A stretch of DNA of 64,000 nt from the NCBI GenBank assembly GCA_002403335.1, contig DHHO01000007.1, forward strand, positions 25,986-89,985, read 5' to 3'. This stretch comes from Caldiserica bacterium UBA4770 (lineage in GTDB: Bacteria; Caldisericota; Caldisericia; Caldisericales; Caldisericaceae). The notes beneath the pieces were generated by a model. That model ran no database searches and had not been told where the DNA came from. It saw only the letters and a program-made list of their open reading frames with translations. Shown here piece by piece: positions 18,325 through 27,623 of the stretch. How positions within the stretch are numbered: position 1 is the first letter of the stretch; every line of letters starts with the position of its first letter. Position numbers and translations under genes: made by a program.

Positions 18325-18951
18325 TTTTTCTACAATTACAAGGACAATCCCTTTTTTGAGGGATACAGAAACTCTCTGAGATAAGGAAACATTGCTAAGA
18401 GGAAGAGTGCTTCCCATTCTAAGCGTGCTTCTATGAAGCTCATACTTGAGCCCCTCTGTTTTTACTCCATAGGCAATACCTGTTATAGGAAGTATTGAAA
18501 TAATGTCTCCCACTCTTACATAAATCTCAATACCATCTTGAGTGATATAAATTTCTTCTCTCTCTTCAAGAATCTCTCCATGTTTGCCCTCCTTTAAAAG
18601 TCTGTAGAGTAAAGATATATTGAAAAGAAGGTGGTCGACACGCCCACCAAGCATGCCCGAAAAGATAAAATAGTCAAATTCTTTTTCCTTGGCATAATTT
18701 ATAGCAAGCTCTGTATCAGACTCGTTCTTCTCGGTGGGAAATTTTAAAATTTTAACACCTGCCCTTTCAAGAAAATCAAGGTCTTTGAGAGAGTCAAAAT
18801 CACCGATTGCTAAACCTGGTTTTATCCCCGCTTCAATAAGAGTTTTTGCACCCTGATCCACTCCAATAATGAAATCAACGCCCTGTGAAATCTTTTTGTA
18901 GAAATCATTTTTGTTTCTTTCGCCATTTCCGACAATTAAAACCTTCTTCAT
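18313..18951 (-). CDS. thiN: Thiamine pyrophosphokinase
   Basis: Converts thiamine to thiamine diphosphate with ATP. The 212-aa protein shows the family motifs GVDQGAKTLIEAGIKPGLAIG followed by DFDSL, then FPTEKNESDTELA and GGRVDHLL. A GGTGGAG ribosome-binding site precedes ATG. The gene converges on mtaD with a 12-base overlap. The product would serve the thiamine-dependent transketolase encoded nearby at 20126-22420, though the genes lie on opposite strands. Confidence 0.93.
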   Translation of the reverse strand: MKKVLIVGNGERNKNDFYKKISQGVDFIIGVDQGAKTLIEAGIKPGLAIGDFDSLKDLDFLERAGVKILKFPTEKNESDTELAINYAKEKEFDYFIFSGMLGGRVDHLLFNISLLYRLLKEGKHGEILEEREEIYITQDGIEIYVRVGDIISILPITGIAYGVKTEGLKYELHRSTLRMGSTLPLSNVSLSQRVSVSLKKGIVLVIVEKLNF

Positions 18952-19001
18952 GTTTCTCCACCGAATATTATAAATATCTTTTTAAACTATACTATATTAA
19001 A

Positions 19002-19029
19002 TTGATTTTTACAATCTTATTGATAAAAT
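19002..19029 (+). promoter_or_regulatory. Promoter for the 76-aa protein/transaldolase/transketolase genes
   Basis: TTGATT (19002-19007), 16-base spacer, TAAAAT (19024-19029). A strong AAAGGAGG ribosome-binding site follows before ATG 19062, so this transcript has a conventional short leader. Confidence 0.55.
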
Positions 19030-19061
19030 ATGGAAAGTATTTCAACTGAAAGGAGGTTAAG

Positions 19062-19292
19062 ATGATTGAAGATTTAGCCAGGATGAACATCACGCCAGCT
19101 ATTTTGATTATCTGGGTTTCGGGTATTGCAGTAATGCTTGTGTTTGGAATTGCAACTGCAGTTGTTGCCTCAAGAAAGGGAAGAAATGGCTTTGGATGGT
19201 TTCTTATCGGGCTTTTTACGGGTATTATTGGACTTGCAATTATACTTATTGCACTGCCTAAAAGATTCTACACAGAAGAGGAGGAGTGGTGA
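19062..19292 (+). CDS. Small two-span membrane protein
   Basis: A 76-aa protein with two hydrophobic helices (about 13-37 and 46-66) separated by a basic turn, RKGRNGFGWF, and an acidic C-terminus. The RKGRxGFGWFLxGLxxG pattern recurs in many small uncharacterised bacterial membrane proteins of unknown function. A very good AAAGGAGG ribosome-binding site precedes ATG. Its stop overlaps the GTG of the transaldolase gene. Confidence 0.8.
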   Translation: MIEDLARMNITPAILIIWVSGIAVMLVFGIATAVVASRKGRNGFGWFLIGLFTGIIGLAIILIALPKRFYTEEEEW

Positions 19293-20113
19293 AGATTTTC
19301 ATTGATTCCGCTAACATCGATGACATTCAGGAGGCATTTTCATGGGGAATTGTGGAAGGTGTTACAACAAACCCAACTCTTATAAAGAAAGCTGTGGAAT
19401 ACTTCAAGAAAAAGGGAACAAGTTTTACTATGGAGGAATATATCTTTAGGCTTCTTGAAACTGCAGGTTTCGGACACCCAGTAAGTCTCGAGGTAGTTGG
19501 AACCACATACGAGGAAATGCTAAGGGAGGCGAGAATTCTCTTTGAAAAGTTTAATGGAATAAAGGAGAATGTTGTAATAAAAATACCTGTGAATCCTGAA
19601 GTAAGTGAAGATGGTGGAGGGCATTTTAACGGTCTCAAAGTGATAAAGAAACTCGCAGAGGAAAATATTCCTGTAAATTGTACTCTTGTGATGGCTCCCA
19701 ATCAGGCACTTCTTTCAGCAAAAGCGGGGGCAAGATATGTAAGCCCATTTGCAGGAAGAATTGATGATTATTTAAGAGTTAGAGCCGGCATTCCATTCAA
19801 GAAAGAGGACTATTATCCTGTCGAAGGCCTTACTATTAATAACATAGTTCTTAACGATGATGGTATTGTAAGCGGCGTTGATCTTGTTCAGAATATAAAA
19901 GAAATATTTGAAAACTACTATTTTGATACGGAAATCATTGCAGCAAGTGTAAGAAATGCAAGGCAGGTAAGAGAGCTTGCACAGGTGGGTGCAGATATTG
20001 CAACAATCCCATTTGAGGTAATAAAGCAGATGGTACAGCACTACAAAACATTTGAGGGAATGGAAAACTTCATTTCTGATACCATTTCTGAATACAGGGA
20101 TATATTTAAATAG
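19289..20113 (+). CDS. Transaldolase-family protein
   Basis: A class I aldolase of the transaldolase/fructose-6-phosphate aldolase family, acting in the non-oxidative pentose phosphate pathway. The 274-aa protein begins with FIDSANIDDIQEA and EGVTTNPTLIKKA. VVIKIPVNPE contains the probable Schiff-base lysine near residue 93, and SPFAGRIDDYL follows. It is some 50 residues longer than typical 215-220-aa proteins of this subfamily, with extra sequence in the first third and at the C-terminus. GTG 19289 is chosen because AGGAGG lies 4 bases before it; GTG 19286 is only 1 base from it. The transketolase gene follows after 12 bases. Confidence 0.9.
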   Translation: MKIFIDSANIDDIQEAFSWGIVEGVTTNPTLIKKAVEYFKKKGTSFTMEEYIFRLLETAGFGHPVSLEVVGTTYEEMLREARILFEKFNGIKENVVIKIPVNPEVSEDGGGHFNGLKVIKKLAEENIPVNCTLVMAPNQALLSAKAGARYVSPFAGRIDDYLRVRAGIPFKKEDYYPVEGLTINNIVLNDDGIVSGVDLVQNIKEIFENYYFDTEIIAASVRNARQVRELAQVGADIATIPFEVIKQMVQHYKTFEGMENFISDTISEYRDIFK

Positions 20114-20125
20114 AAAGGAGAAGAG

Positions 20126-22420
20126 ATGGACGAATTGAAATTCTATGAAAAATTAGGAGATAGTGTGGATCAGCTCATTGATATCATGCTTAACTACAGG
20201 CAAAGCGGTCATCCTGGCGGGTCAAGGTCAAAAATGCATATGTTCCTTACATTGATGCTTTCCGGTGTGATGAGATACGATATTAGATATCCAGAAAAGA
20301 GATTTGGGGACAGGCTTATCCTTGCTGCAGGACACACAATTCCTCTTGTTTACTCCACCCTTGCTGTCCTTAATGGGATTCTTCAAAAGAAATACGAGGA
20401 AACGGGGGATAAAAAATACAGCTTACGAAGAGAACTTACCCTTCTTCCCTACGATCTTCTTGGATTCCGTAGAAATGGAGGTCTCTCAGGGCACGCTGAA
20501 TTTGAGGGGAAGACATTGCTCCTTAAATTTAATACAGGTCCTTCAGGTCATGGGGTAACGGCAGCTTGCGGAGAGGCAATTGCACTTAAGAGAGCGAAAG
20601 TTACTGGGGTAAAGGTTATAGCAATAGAAGGTGATGGAGGATTAACTCCTGGTGGTGCTCATGAGGCAATGAATTCTGCGTGGGGATTAGGCCTTGATAA
20701 TTTATTCTTTCTAATAGATTGGAATAACTTTGGTATAGATGACCATCCCGTCTCTGATACAGTTTATGGAGGACCTGAGGAATGGTTTTCAGCTCATGGT
20801 TGGCGAGTGATTGGAACAGAAAGAGGAAGTGACTTTACACATGTATATAAGATTGAAAAGGAATTGTTTGATCCTTCAAAGGTAAGCAAAAATCTCCCGA
20901 ATATTGCATGGTTTAAAACAAGAAAGGGAAGAGGATATTTAAAATATGACAACTCCTCTCATGGAGCGCCTCATAAGATGAATTCAGAACTATTTTGGGA
21001 AACAAAGAGGGAGTTTCAGGAAAAGTATGGGGTGAAATTTTCAGGCTTTGGAGAACCTGCACCGAAAAGTGAAGAGGAAATTTACAATCAGTTTAAGGAA
21101 AATATAGATGTTGTTATGGAAGTAGTGTTAAGCGATAGAGAACTTGTTGATTTTGCCTCGAATCGCCTTGTTGAAATTGGAGAGTCTGTACCGGAGGAGA
21201 TCTTTGGTTGTAAAATCTCCGATTCTAATCCTGTAAATGATCCTGTTATTTCAGACTTCTTGAACTATTCTGGAGATCTTTTTGTAAAACCCGGGGCTCA
21301 TGCAGCAAACAGGGAGGCTTTTAGCAAGTGGGGTGCCTGGGTAAATGCGTATACTGCACAGAAATATGGCAGGCCACTGTTTATTGCAATGTCTGCAGAT
21401 CTTGCCGACTCAACCCAGATTTCTGGTTTTGCAAAGGAAGCCGGTTCTTTTAAAGGATACGGCTGGTACGAAAGAGAAAAAAACCTCGATGGAGTACTCT
21501 TACCTCAGGAGATTACAGAGTTTGTAAATTCAGGTATTTGTGCAGGTATTGCAAGTGTAAATCTTTCGAGAGACCCTTTCAATGAATTTAACGGTTTCTA
21601 TTCGACGTGTTCAACTTATGGTTCATTTGCGTATCTTAAGTATGGAATGATGAGGCTTTTTTCCCAGCTTGCACAGGATTGTCAGTTGAAGGTTGGAAAG
21701 GTACTCTGGGTGATGGGGCATTCGGGGCCTGAAACAGCGGATGATTCAAGGACTCATTTTGGCATTTTTTCTCCTGGGGTAAGGGATCTTTTTCCCCAAG
21801 GCCATGTTATAGACCTCGTCCCCTGGGAGCATAATGAGGTGCCTGTCCTTATTGGACGGGCCTTACAGCTTGATGTACCTATCATTGTCCTTGTACTTAC
21901 AAGACCTGCTATAAGTATTCCTGATAGAGAATCTCTTGGGCTTGCCTCTCACTTTGAGGCAGCACACGGGGCATATATACTTAAGGATTTTGATTCAAGT
22001 TTACCACCGATGGGCTGTGTTATTGTTCAGGGAACAAGTTCAACCGAAGGCGTTGTGAAGATTCTCAAGGAACTTGAATCAAATAAAATAAATGTAAGAA
22101 TTATTTCAGCGCCCAGCTATGAACTTTTCAGAAGGGAAGGCGAGGAATACAGAAATAAAGTGCTTCCTTGGAAGCTTTTTAATGATGCAATGGTTATTAC
22201 AAATGAATCCATAAAGCTCATGGAGCATTGGATTGCAAATCCTATTGTAAAAGAATACTCACTTTCTTCTGATTGGGATAACAAGTGGAGAACAGGCGGC
22301 ACTGTAGAGGAAGTGATTGAAGAAGCACATCTTTCTCCCTCCCATATTCTTGAAGGCATTGAGAAATTTGTAAGAGACAGAGAGAAGAGACTTTCAAGAA
22401 TAAGGGAGATTGTTGAGTAA
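20126..22420 (+). CDS. Transketolase-family protein, long single chain
   Basis: A thiamine-diphosphate enzyme expected to move two-carbon units between sugar phosphates. At 764 aa it is clearly longer than the usual 620-680. The N-terminal domain has GHPGGSRSKMHM, the thiamine motif EGDGGLTPGGAHEAM ending in DWNNFG, and SGHAE. The central pyrimidine domain begins near 415 with FIAMSADLADS, where classical enzymes have GSADL. A C-terminal domain follows. The differences from textbook transketolases make the exact substrate uncertain, but the adjacent transaldolase supports the pentose phosphate pathway. A good AAAGGAG precedes ATG and a terminator follows. Confidence 0.85.
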   Translation: MDELKFYEKLGDSVDQLIDIMLNYRQSGHPGGSRSKMHMFLTLMLSGVMRYDIRYPEKRFGDRLILAAGHTIPLVYSTLAVLNGILQKKYEETGDKKYSLRRELTLLPYDLLGFRRNGGLSGHAEFEGKTLLLKFNTGPSGHGVTAACGEAIALKRAKVTGVKVIAIEGDGGLTPGGAHEAMNSAWGLGLDNLFFLIDWNNFGIDDHPVSDTVYGGPEEWFSAHGWRVIGTERGSDFTHVYKIEKELFDPSKVSKNLPNIAWFKTRKGRGYLKYDNSSHGAPHKMNSELFWETKREFQEKYGVKFSGFGEPAPKSEEEIYNQFKENIDVVMEVVLSDRELVDFASNRLVEIGESVPEEIFGCKISDSNPVNDPVISDFLNYSGDLFVKPGAHAANREAFSKWGAWVNAYTAQKYGRPLFIAMSADLADSTQISGFAKEAGSFKGYGWYEREKNLDGVLLPQEITEFVNSGICAGIASVNLSRDPFNEFNGFYSTCSTYGSFAYLKYGMMRLFSQLAQDCQLKVGKVLWVMGHSGPETADDSRTHFGIFSPGVRDLFPQGHVIDLVPWEHNEVPVLIGRALQLDVPIIVLVLTRPAISIPDRESLGLASHFEAAHGAYILKDFDSSLPPMGCVIVQGTSSTEGVVKILKELESNKINVRIISAPSYELFRREGEEYRNKVLPWKLFNDAMVITNESIKLMEHWIANPIVKEYSLSSDWDNKWRTGGTVEEVIEEAHLSPSHILEGIEKFVRDREKRLSRIREIVE

Positions 22421-22427
22421 CCGGTGG

Positions 22428-22450
22428 GGGGAGCTTTGCCTCCCCTTTTT
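22428..22450 (+). terminator. Rho-independent terminator after transketolase
   Basis: A 6-bp all-strong stem (GGGGAG/CTCCCC) with a 6-base loop is followed directly by TTTTT. It closes the transaldolase-transketolase transcript. Confidence 0.8.
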
Positions 22451-22536
22451 ATATTCTTTCTTTATCACATTGAATATGCTAAAAGACTTTTAAAAATAAG
22501 CGAAAAACATATAATTGGACATTAAGGAGAATTTAC

Positions 22537-23169
22537 ATGTTAAATTTTGGAAGAAGTTACTTTATAGAATTATTTCTTTTTGTTTTGCCAACGGTTCTTA
22601 TCATCCTTACCCTCCATGAATTCGGGCATGCATATTCAGCATACCTTATGGGCGATGAAACAGCCAAGAGAGAGGGAAGACTTTCATTGAACCCTCTCAG
22701 GCATATAGACCCTTTTGGGTTACTTGCATTGATTTTCTTTAAATTTGGGTGGGGAAAGCCCGTTCCTGTTGATTTCCTTGCCCTCAGGAATCTCAGATGG
22801 GGGATGGTTGTTGTTTCCCTTGCAGGGCCTTTTATGAATTTCATCACTGCACTACTTCTTTCTCCTTTGCTTAAACTCATGAATAGTTCTGTAGTTATGC
22901 TTTCTGGATTTAGCTATTTTATAGACCTGGCTTACTATGTTATAACGTATAGTATCTTTCTTGGCATCTTCAACCTCATTCCCATCCCTCCTCTCGATGG
23001 GTCTAAAGTACTTTTTGCAATGAGCAAGAGACCTCAAAGATTTCTTTTTGATGACACAATGAATTGGTTTGGAATGATATTTCTTATCCTCCTCATTGCA
23101 GTTCCATTCTTTAATTTTCAAACATTCCTTATGAAAATTATTACACCAATTCTTAATTTCCTTCTTTAA
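22537..23169 (+). CDS. Site-2 protease family (M50) membrane metalloprotease
   Basis: An intramembrane zinc protease of the minimal type without a PDZ domain. The 210-aa protein has the zinc motif HEFGH at about residues 27-31 in the first hydrophobic segment, followed by GRLSLNPLRHIDPFG. The third ligand region NLIPIPPLDGSKVL lies near 148. Several membrane spans are predicted from hydrophobicity. Substrates are unknown; minimal members are often of unassigned function. TATAAT at 22510-22515 and AAGGAG precede ATG. trpS follows after 11 bases. Confidence 0.92.
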   Translation: MLNFGRSYFIELFLFVLPTVLIILTLHEFGHAYSAYLMGDETAKREGRLSLNPLRHIDPFGLLALIFFKFGWGKPVPVDFLALRNLRWGMVVVSLAGPFMNFITALLLSPLLKLMNSSVVMLSGFSYFIDLAYYVITYSIFLGIFNLIPIPPLDGSKVLFAMSKRPQRFLFDDTMNWFGMIFLILLIAVPFFNFQTFLMKIITPILNFLL

Positions 23170-23180
23170 GGAGTGGGTAT

Positions 23181-24164
23181 ATGGAAAGAGTCGTAAGTGG
23201 GATAAGGGCAACGGGTAAACTTCACCTTGGACATCTTGTAGGTGCGCTTGAAAACTATCTAAAATTGCAGAGTGAATATGATTCATTCTATTTTATAGCA
23301 GATCTGCATGCATTCACTACAAATTTCGAAGACCCTGAAGCGATAAAAGAAAACAGAAAAGAGGTTATGTTAGATCTTCTGTCCATTGGGCTTGATCCCG
23401 AGAAATGTACCCTTTTTATCCAATCAAGAGTGCCTGAACATACATATCTACACCTTCTCCTTTCAATGATTGTGCCTTTGCCCTGGGTTGAGAGAAATCC
23501 AACAGTAAAGGAGATGATAAGAGATCTTGAACTTAAAGAGAGCGCATCTTATGGTTTGCTTGGTTATCCAATTCTTATGACAACGGACATTATCCTCTAT
23601 AAGGCAAGTTATGTACCTGTTGGAAAAGACCAGCTCCCCCATCTTGAAATAGCAAGGGAGATAGTGAGAAGGTTTAATACTCTTTATGGAAAGCTATTTA
23701 TAGAGCCGGAGGCGCTTCTCACAAAGTTTCCTTACGTTCCAGGTATTGATGGGAAAAAGATGTCAAAAAGCCTTAAGAATGATATAAAAATAGCAGATAC
23801 GGAATTAGAAACAAAAAGGAAGATTATGAGTGCAATAACAGATCCCCAGAAGGTGAGGCTTCATGATAAGGGCCACCCAAATGTATGTACAGTATTTGCA
23901 TACCAGAGGATCTTTAATAAGGAGGAGGTAGAAGACATCAGAAAGACCTGCAAAAGTGGAGAGTTGGGGTGTGTTACTTGTAAGAAGAGGCTTGCTGAAA
24001 AGATAAATATTCAATTAAGAGATATAAGAGCAAAAAGAGAGGAACTTAGCAACAATCTCAACCTCGTTAATGAAATATTTGAGGATGGAAGTAAAAAAGC
24101 AAGGAATATTGCTTCTAAAACTCTTTCCGAAGCAAAAACCTTGATGAAGATCGATGGAACTTAG
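23181..24164 (+). CDS. trpS: Tryptophanyl-tRNA synthetase
   Basis: Charges tRNA-Trp. The 327-aa class I synthetase begins with SGIRATGKLHLGHLVGAL (HIGH-type motif), has DLHAFTT, PVGKDQLPHLE and the GKKMSKSLKND (KMSKS) motif near 195-205. Length is normal for bacterial TrpS. GGAGTGG lies before ATG. scpA starts within its last 11 bases. Confidence 0.96.
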   Translation: MERVVSGIRATGKLHLGHLVGALENYLKLQSEYDSFYFIADLHAFTTNFEDPEAIKENRKEVMLDLLSIGLDPEKCTLFIQSRVPEHTYLHLLLSMIVPLPWVERNPTVKEMIRDLELKESASYGLLGYPILMTTDIILYKASYVPVGKDQLPHLEIAREIVRRFNTLYGKLFIEPEALLTKFPYVPGIDGKKMSKSLKNDIKIADTELETKRKIMSAITDPQKVRLHDKGHPNVCTVFAYQRIFNKEEVEDIRKTCKSGELGCVTCKKRLAEKINIQLRDIRAKREELSNNLNLVNEIFEDGSKKARNIASKTLSEAKTLMKIDGT

Positions 24165-24798
24165 TGAGATAATTGTATCAGGGGAAAAGGATAGAAAGAA
24201 CCTCCTCGAGATTACTCTTCATGAAATCATTAAAGAAGAATTAGAAAATATAGCAACAAAAACAAATATTGGAATTGCCGATAAAATTTTAGAGCTGAGC
24301 ATTTTGATTAAATTAAAATCAGAATTACTCCTTTGTCTTTTCTCGCTTGAGAGGGTTAACAAAAGGGCAAAGGAGCTCAAAGAAGACGAAGAGGTTCTTG
24401 AAATACTTTCCATCATTGGAAAAGGTGTATCACGGAAAGAGTTCAGGCCAAAGGGTTATGTTGAGGTCGAAGATATTGATATTCCTTACATTAAGCTTTC
24501 AAGAATTGTGCAACAAATTCTTGAAAGAGAAGGATACCTCGAGGAAAGAAAGGCTGAAAGAAACGGTGTTTCTATTCAGGAAGTTATGGAGAATGTAAAA
24601 ACAGTGATGAGTGAGAAAAAGAAGGTTATTTTCCAGGATTTATTTGTAAGTGCACACTCGAAAATTGAAGTAGTTGTAACTTTTCTTGCAGTCCTTATCC
24701 TTGCCAGAAACAGATTCATAAAAATTGTACAGAAGAAGGTCTTTGAAGATATATATCTTGAATTGAATGAGAAAAGAAGAATACCTACCAGCCATTGA
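24154..24798 (+). CDS. scpA: Segregation and condensation protein A
   Basis: The kleisin subunit that bridges the SMC heads and binds ScpB. The 214-aa protein is helical. The N-terminal KDRKNLLEITLHEIIKEE and the following ADKILELSILIKLKSELLL match the SMC neck-binding part of ScpA. The middle is charged, and the C-terminus (VVTFLAVLILARNRFIKIVQ) is the winged-helix segment that contacts the SMC cap. The usual N-terminal block including EGPLDLLL is degenerate or missing, so it is slightly shorter than the typical 240-260 aa. It overlaps trpS by 11 and scpB by 32 bases. Confidence 0.85.
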   Translation: MELSEIIVSGEKDRKNLLEITLHEIIKEELENIATKTNIGIADKILELSILIKLKSELLLCLFSLERVNKRAKELKEDEEVLEILSIIGKGVSRKEFRPKGYVEVEDIDIPYIKLSRIVQQILEREGYLEERKAERNGVSIQEVMENVKTVMSEKKKVIFQDLFVSAHSKIEVVVTFLAVLILARNRFIKIVQKKVFEDIYLELNEKRRIPTSH

Positions 24799-25270
24799 GG
24801 CAATCCTTTTTGTATCAAGTAAACCTGTGAAGGTTGAAGAATTGTGCACGACATTTTCTCTTGATAAAAACACAGTTAACGAGCTTCTCATTACTCTTGA
24901 GGATACTTTAAAAGAGAGGGGGATTAATATTTCTGTTTCAAAAAAAGGATTTAGTCTTCACCCCAACGAGAAGTACAGAAGATATTTTTCAAAATTTCTT
25001 AAAAGAAAAAAAGTGTCTCTTTCTCCTCAGGCTCTTGAAGTAATTGCAATTTTGATAAAAGAACATACAACAAAGGATAAAATCGATAGGCTCAGGGGTG
25101 TAAACAGCACAAGAATTATTAATTCTCTTTTAAAGAAGGGACTCATAAGAAGAGAGTTCAGGGAAGGTGTTGTTTACTACTCCGTTACAGATTTATTATA
25201 CGGGTTTCTTAACCCCGAGTCTAAAAACCTTCTCAAACAGAGCAAACTTTTTAAGGAATCAGAGGAATAA
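24767..25270 (+). CDS. scpB: Segregation and condensation protein B
   Basis: A dimeric winged-helix partner of ScpA in the SMC condensin. The 167-aa protein starts with the characteristic AIEAILFVSSKPVKVEEL, continues with SLSPQALEVIAILI and RGVNSTRIINSLLKKGLI, and ends soon after the second winged helix. The family motif AYRQP.T..EI is replaced by HTTKDKIDRLRGVNST, so the protein is somewhat divergent. It starts 32 bases inside scpA. Confidence 0.9.
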   Translation: MRKEEYLPAIEAILFVSSKPVKVEELCTTFSLDKNTVNELLITLEDTLKERGINISVSKKGFSLHPNEKYRRYFSKFLKRKKVSLSPQALEVIAILIKEHTTKDKIDRLRGVNSTRIINSLLKKGLIRREFREGVVYYSVTDLLYGFLNPESKNLLKQSKLFKESEE

Positions 25271-25338
25271 GATTTATCTATTTTACATAATCTCTATGTC
25301 GGATATAAAACAATAATTACTCTACTGCTCCTATTCTG

Positions 25339-26565
25339 TTATTGAATATATCCAGCCATCTGGAATACAGGCAGATATAGTGCGATAAGAACTACCGCAA
25401 TAAGACCTCCAACGAAAACCATAAGGATGGGATTAATCAGTGCTGTAACATTGTTAACTATGTGGTCTACTTCTTCATTGTAAAATTCAGCAGCCTTTGA
25501 AAGCATTTTGTCAAGGCTTCCACTCTCTTCTCCTATTGCGGTCATCTCCACAACCATTGAGGTGAATAAACCGCTTCTTTCAAGTGCAGCAGAGAGAGAT
25601 TCTCCTTTCTTGATGTCGTCAATTATGTGATCTATCCCCTCGCTTATGATAACATTGTCAATAACTCCTCGTATTGTGCTTAGGCAATCAACAATGGGGA
25701 TACCTGCAGAGAACAGGGTAGAAAGGGTATCGCTGAACCTTGCCATTGCAGATTTCCTGTTAAGTTCACCAAAGATAGGCATTTTAAGCTTACCTGCATC
25801 CGATCTTCTCCTCCCAGCAGGAGTTTTTACATATCGCAAATATAAGGTAACTGCTGCAATTATAAGAAGAAGAATAATCCATCCCCAGTGAATCAAAAAA
25901 TTTGCAATTGCAAATACTGCCTTGGTAATAACTGGTAGAGGTGCCCCAAGTTGCATAAGAAAACCTTCGAATGTAGGAATAACAAATATAAAAAGTGCAA
26001 TAACAATCACAACGGCAAATATGAGAACTGCGATTGGGTATGTCATTGCTCCCTTTATTTTATTTCTTGTAACATAATCTCTCTGAAGAAAATTACTCAT
26101 AGTGATGAGGGAGTTTCCAAGGTTTCCACTTGTCTCTCCTGCCTGTACCATACTTATATAAAGTGGTGAGAAGACATTAGGAAACTTTGCAAGTCCCTGA
26201 GAGAGGGCGTTACCCTTTTTGACCTCATCTTCGACTTGACCAATAATACCTACGAGTTTTTGGTTCGTTGTTTGTCTCTTCAAAACAGAAAGAGCTCTCG
26301 CAATAGGAAGACCGGCATTTAACATTGTTCCAAACTGATTTGTAAAAATAGAGAGGTCTCTTATTGAGATCCTTGATAGCCCTGGTAAATGGAAACCCTC
26401 TTCTTTACCTCTCCCACGAATAATTCCTTGAGCTTCTTTTATATAAATAACCCTGCTTCCCTGTCCCCTTAAAATCTCAGCAACCTGAGAGGCACTTTCC
26501 GCATTAATTCTTCCTGTCTCAAATTTGCCACCAGTGTTTAAAATCTTAAATTCGAATGTACTCAT
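25339..26565 (-). CDS. pilC: Type IV pilus / type II secretion inner-membrane platform protein (PilC/GspF)
   Basis: The membrane platform on which PilB and PilT act. The 408-aa protein has the N-terminal region FKILNTGGKFETGRINAES, two repeated GspF domains (LSIFTNQFGTMLNAGLPI near 78; FSDTLSTLFSAGIPI near 280), and hydrophobic spans near 180-200, 225-245 and 380-400. The second repeat contains the usual GEESGSLDKML. GGGGAGG is placed before ATG. It is the last gene of the long alaS-to-pilC run, two bases after pilT. Confidence 0.93.
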   Translation of the reverse strand: MSTFEFKILNTGGKFETGRINAESASQVAEILRGQGSRVIYIKEAQGIIRGRGKEEGFHLPGLSRISIRDLSIFTNQFGTMLNAGLPIARALSVLKRQTTNQKLVGIIGQVEDEVKKGNALSQGLAKFPNVFSPLYISMVQAGETSGNLGNSLITMSNFLQRDYVTRNKIKGAMTYPIAVLIFAVVIVIALFIFVIPTFEGFLMQLGAPLPVITKAVFAIANFLIHWGWIILLLIIAAVTLYLRYVKTPAGRRRSDAGKLKMPIFGELNRKSAMARFSDTLSTLFSAGIPIVDCLSTIRGVIDNVIISEGIDHIIDDIKKGESLSAALERSGLFTSMVVEMTAIGEESGSLDKMLSKAAEFYNEEVDHIVNNVTALINPILMVFVGGLIAVVLIALYLPVFQMAGYIQ

Positions 26566-26567
26566 TC

Positions 26568-27623
26568 TTACCTCCCCATCAATTGAATGAAGCCATCCTT
26601 ATTAAAGGCATACCTTAAGCCATCGTCATACGAAATAGCTCCCTTAAGGACGAGGTTCTTCAATGATAGCTCCATTGTTTGCATGCCTGCGGCTGTATTG
26701 GTTTGAATTATGGAGGGAATCTGAAAGGATTTTCCTTCTCTTATCAGGTTTCTTACTGCAGGATTTGCAATAAGAACCTCACTTGCAAGTACAAGCCCTT
26801 CCCCGTTGGATTTTCTTATCAATTGCTGTGAGAATATTGCAAGAAGAACGCCTGCAAGTTGAGTCTTTACCTGCTCTTGCTGGTAAGGAGGAAAGACATC
26901 CACAATCCTATCAACTGATTGAGCTGAAGAGCTCGTGTGAAGTGTAGCTAAGACAAGGTGTCCTGTTTCGGCAGCAGTCAGTGCTGTTGCAATAGTCTCA
27001 AGGTCCCTCATTTCCCCCACAAGAATTACGTCAGGGTCCTCCCGGAGGGCCGCCCTTAAAGCATTAGGGAAAGACAGTGTATCTCCTCCAAGCTCTCTCT
27101 GGACAACAACAGATTTCTTATGTCTGAACAGGTATTCAATGGGATCTTCAATAGTTACAATATGCTTCGATTTCTTTGTATTTATCTCATCTATCATTGA
27201 GGCAAGAGTTGTTGATTTGCCTTGACCTGTTGGGCCTGTTACCAGTATAAGCCCTCTTTCCTCTTCTATGACCTTGTGGGCAACATTAGGGACTCCAAGA
27301 GAATCAAGTGAAGGTATTTCAAAGGGGATTCTCCTGAAAGCTGCAGCTATTGAACCACGCTGGTAAAAAACATTTACTCTGAATCGTGCCATACCTTTTA
27401 TACCATAAGAGAAATCATGCTCCATCTTTTCTTTGAAAAGGTCCTTTTGCCTGTCAGTCATAATTGAGAACATCATTTCTGCAGTGTCTTCTGGATTTAA
27501 AGGCTCATGATCAAGAAAGAAAAGATCTTTATCAATCCTTAAAATTGGGGGAATACCAACTACAAGATGGATATCTGATGCTTTTTTCTTTGTTGCAAAC
27601 TCAAGAATTTCATTTATTGTCAT
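26568..27623 (-). CDS. pilT: Pilus retraction ATPase PilT
   Basis: A hexameric ATPase that depolymerises type IV pili, powering twitching and DNA uptake. The 351-aa protein starts with KKASDIHLVVGIPPILR. Walker A is GPTGQGKSTTLAS near 130 (Q where S is usual), the Asp box is EDPIEYLFRHKK, and Walker B is LREDPDVILVGEMRD. The His box TGHLVLATLHTSS follows. The PilT C-terminal RNLIREGKSFQIPSIIQT clearly separates it from PilB. Overlaps pilB by four bases. Confidence 0.95.
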   Translation of the reverse strand: MTINEILEFATKKKASDIHLVVGIPPILRIDKDLFFLDHEPLNPEDTAEMMFSIMTDRQKDLFKEKMEHDFSYGIKGMARFRVNVFYQRGSIAAAFRRIPFEIPSLDSLGVPNVAHKVIEEERGLILVTGPTGQGKSTTLASMIDEINTKKSKHIVTIEDPIEYLFRHKKSVVVQRELGGDTLSFPNALRAALREDPDVILVGEMRDLETIATALTAAETGHLVLATLHTSSSAQSVDRIVDVFPPYQQEQVKTQLAGVLLAIFSQQLIRKSNGEGLVLASEVLIANPAVRNLIREGKSFQIPSIIQTNTAAGMQTMELSLKNLVLKGAISYDDGLRYAFNKDGFIQLMGR

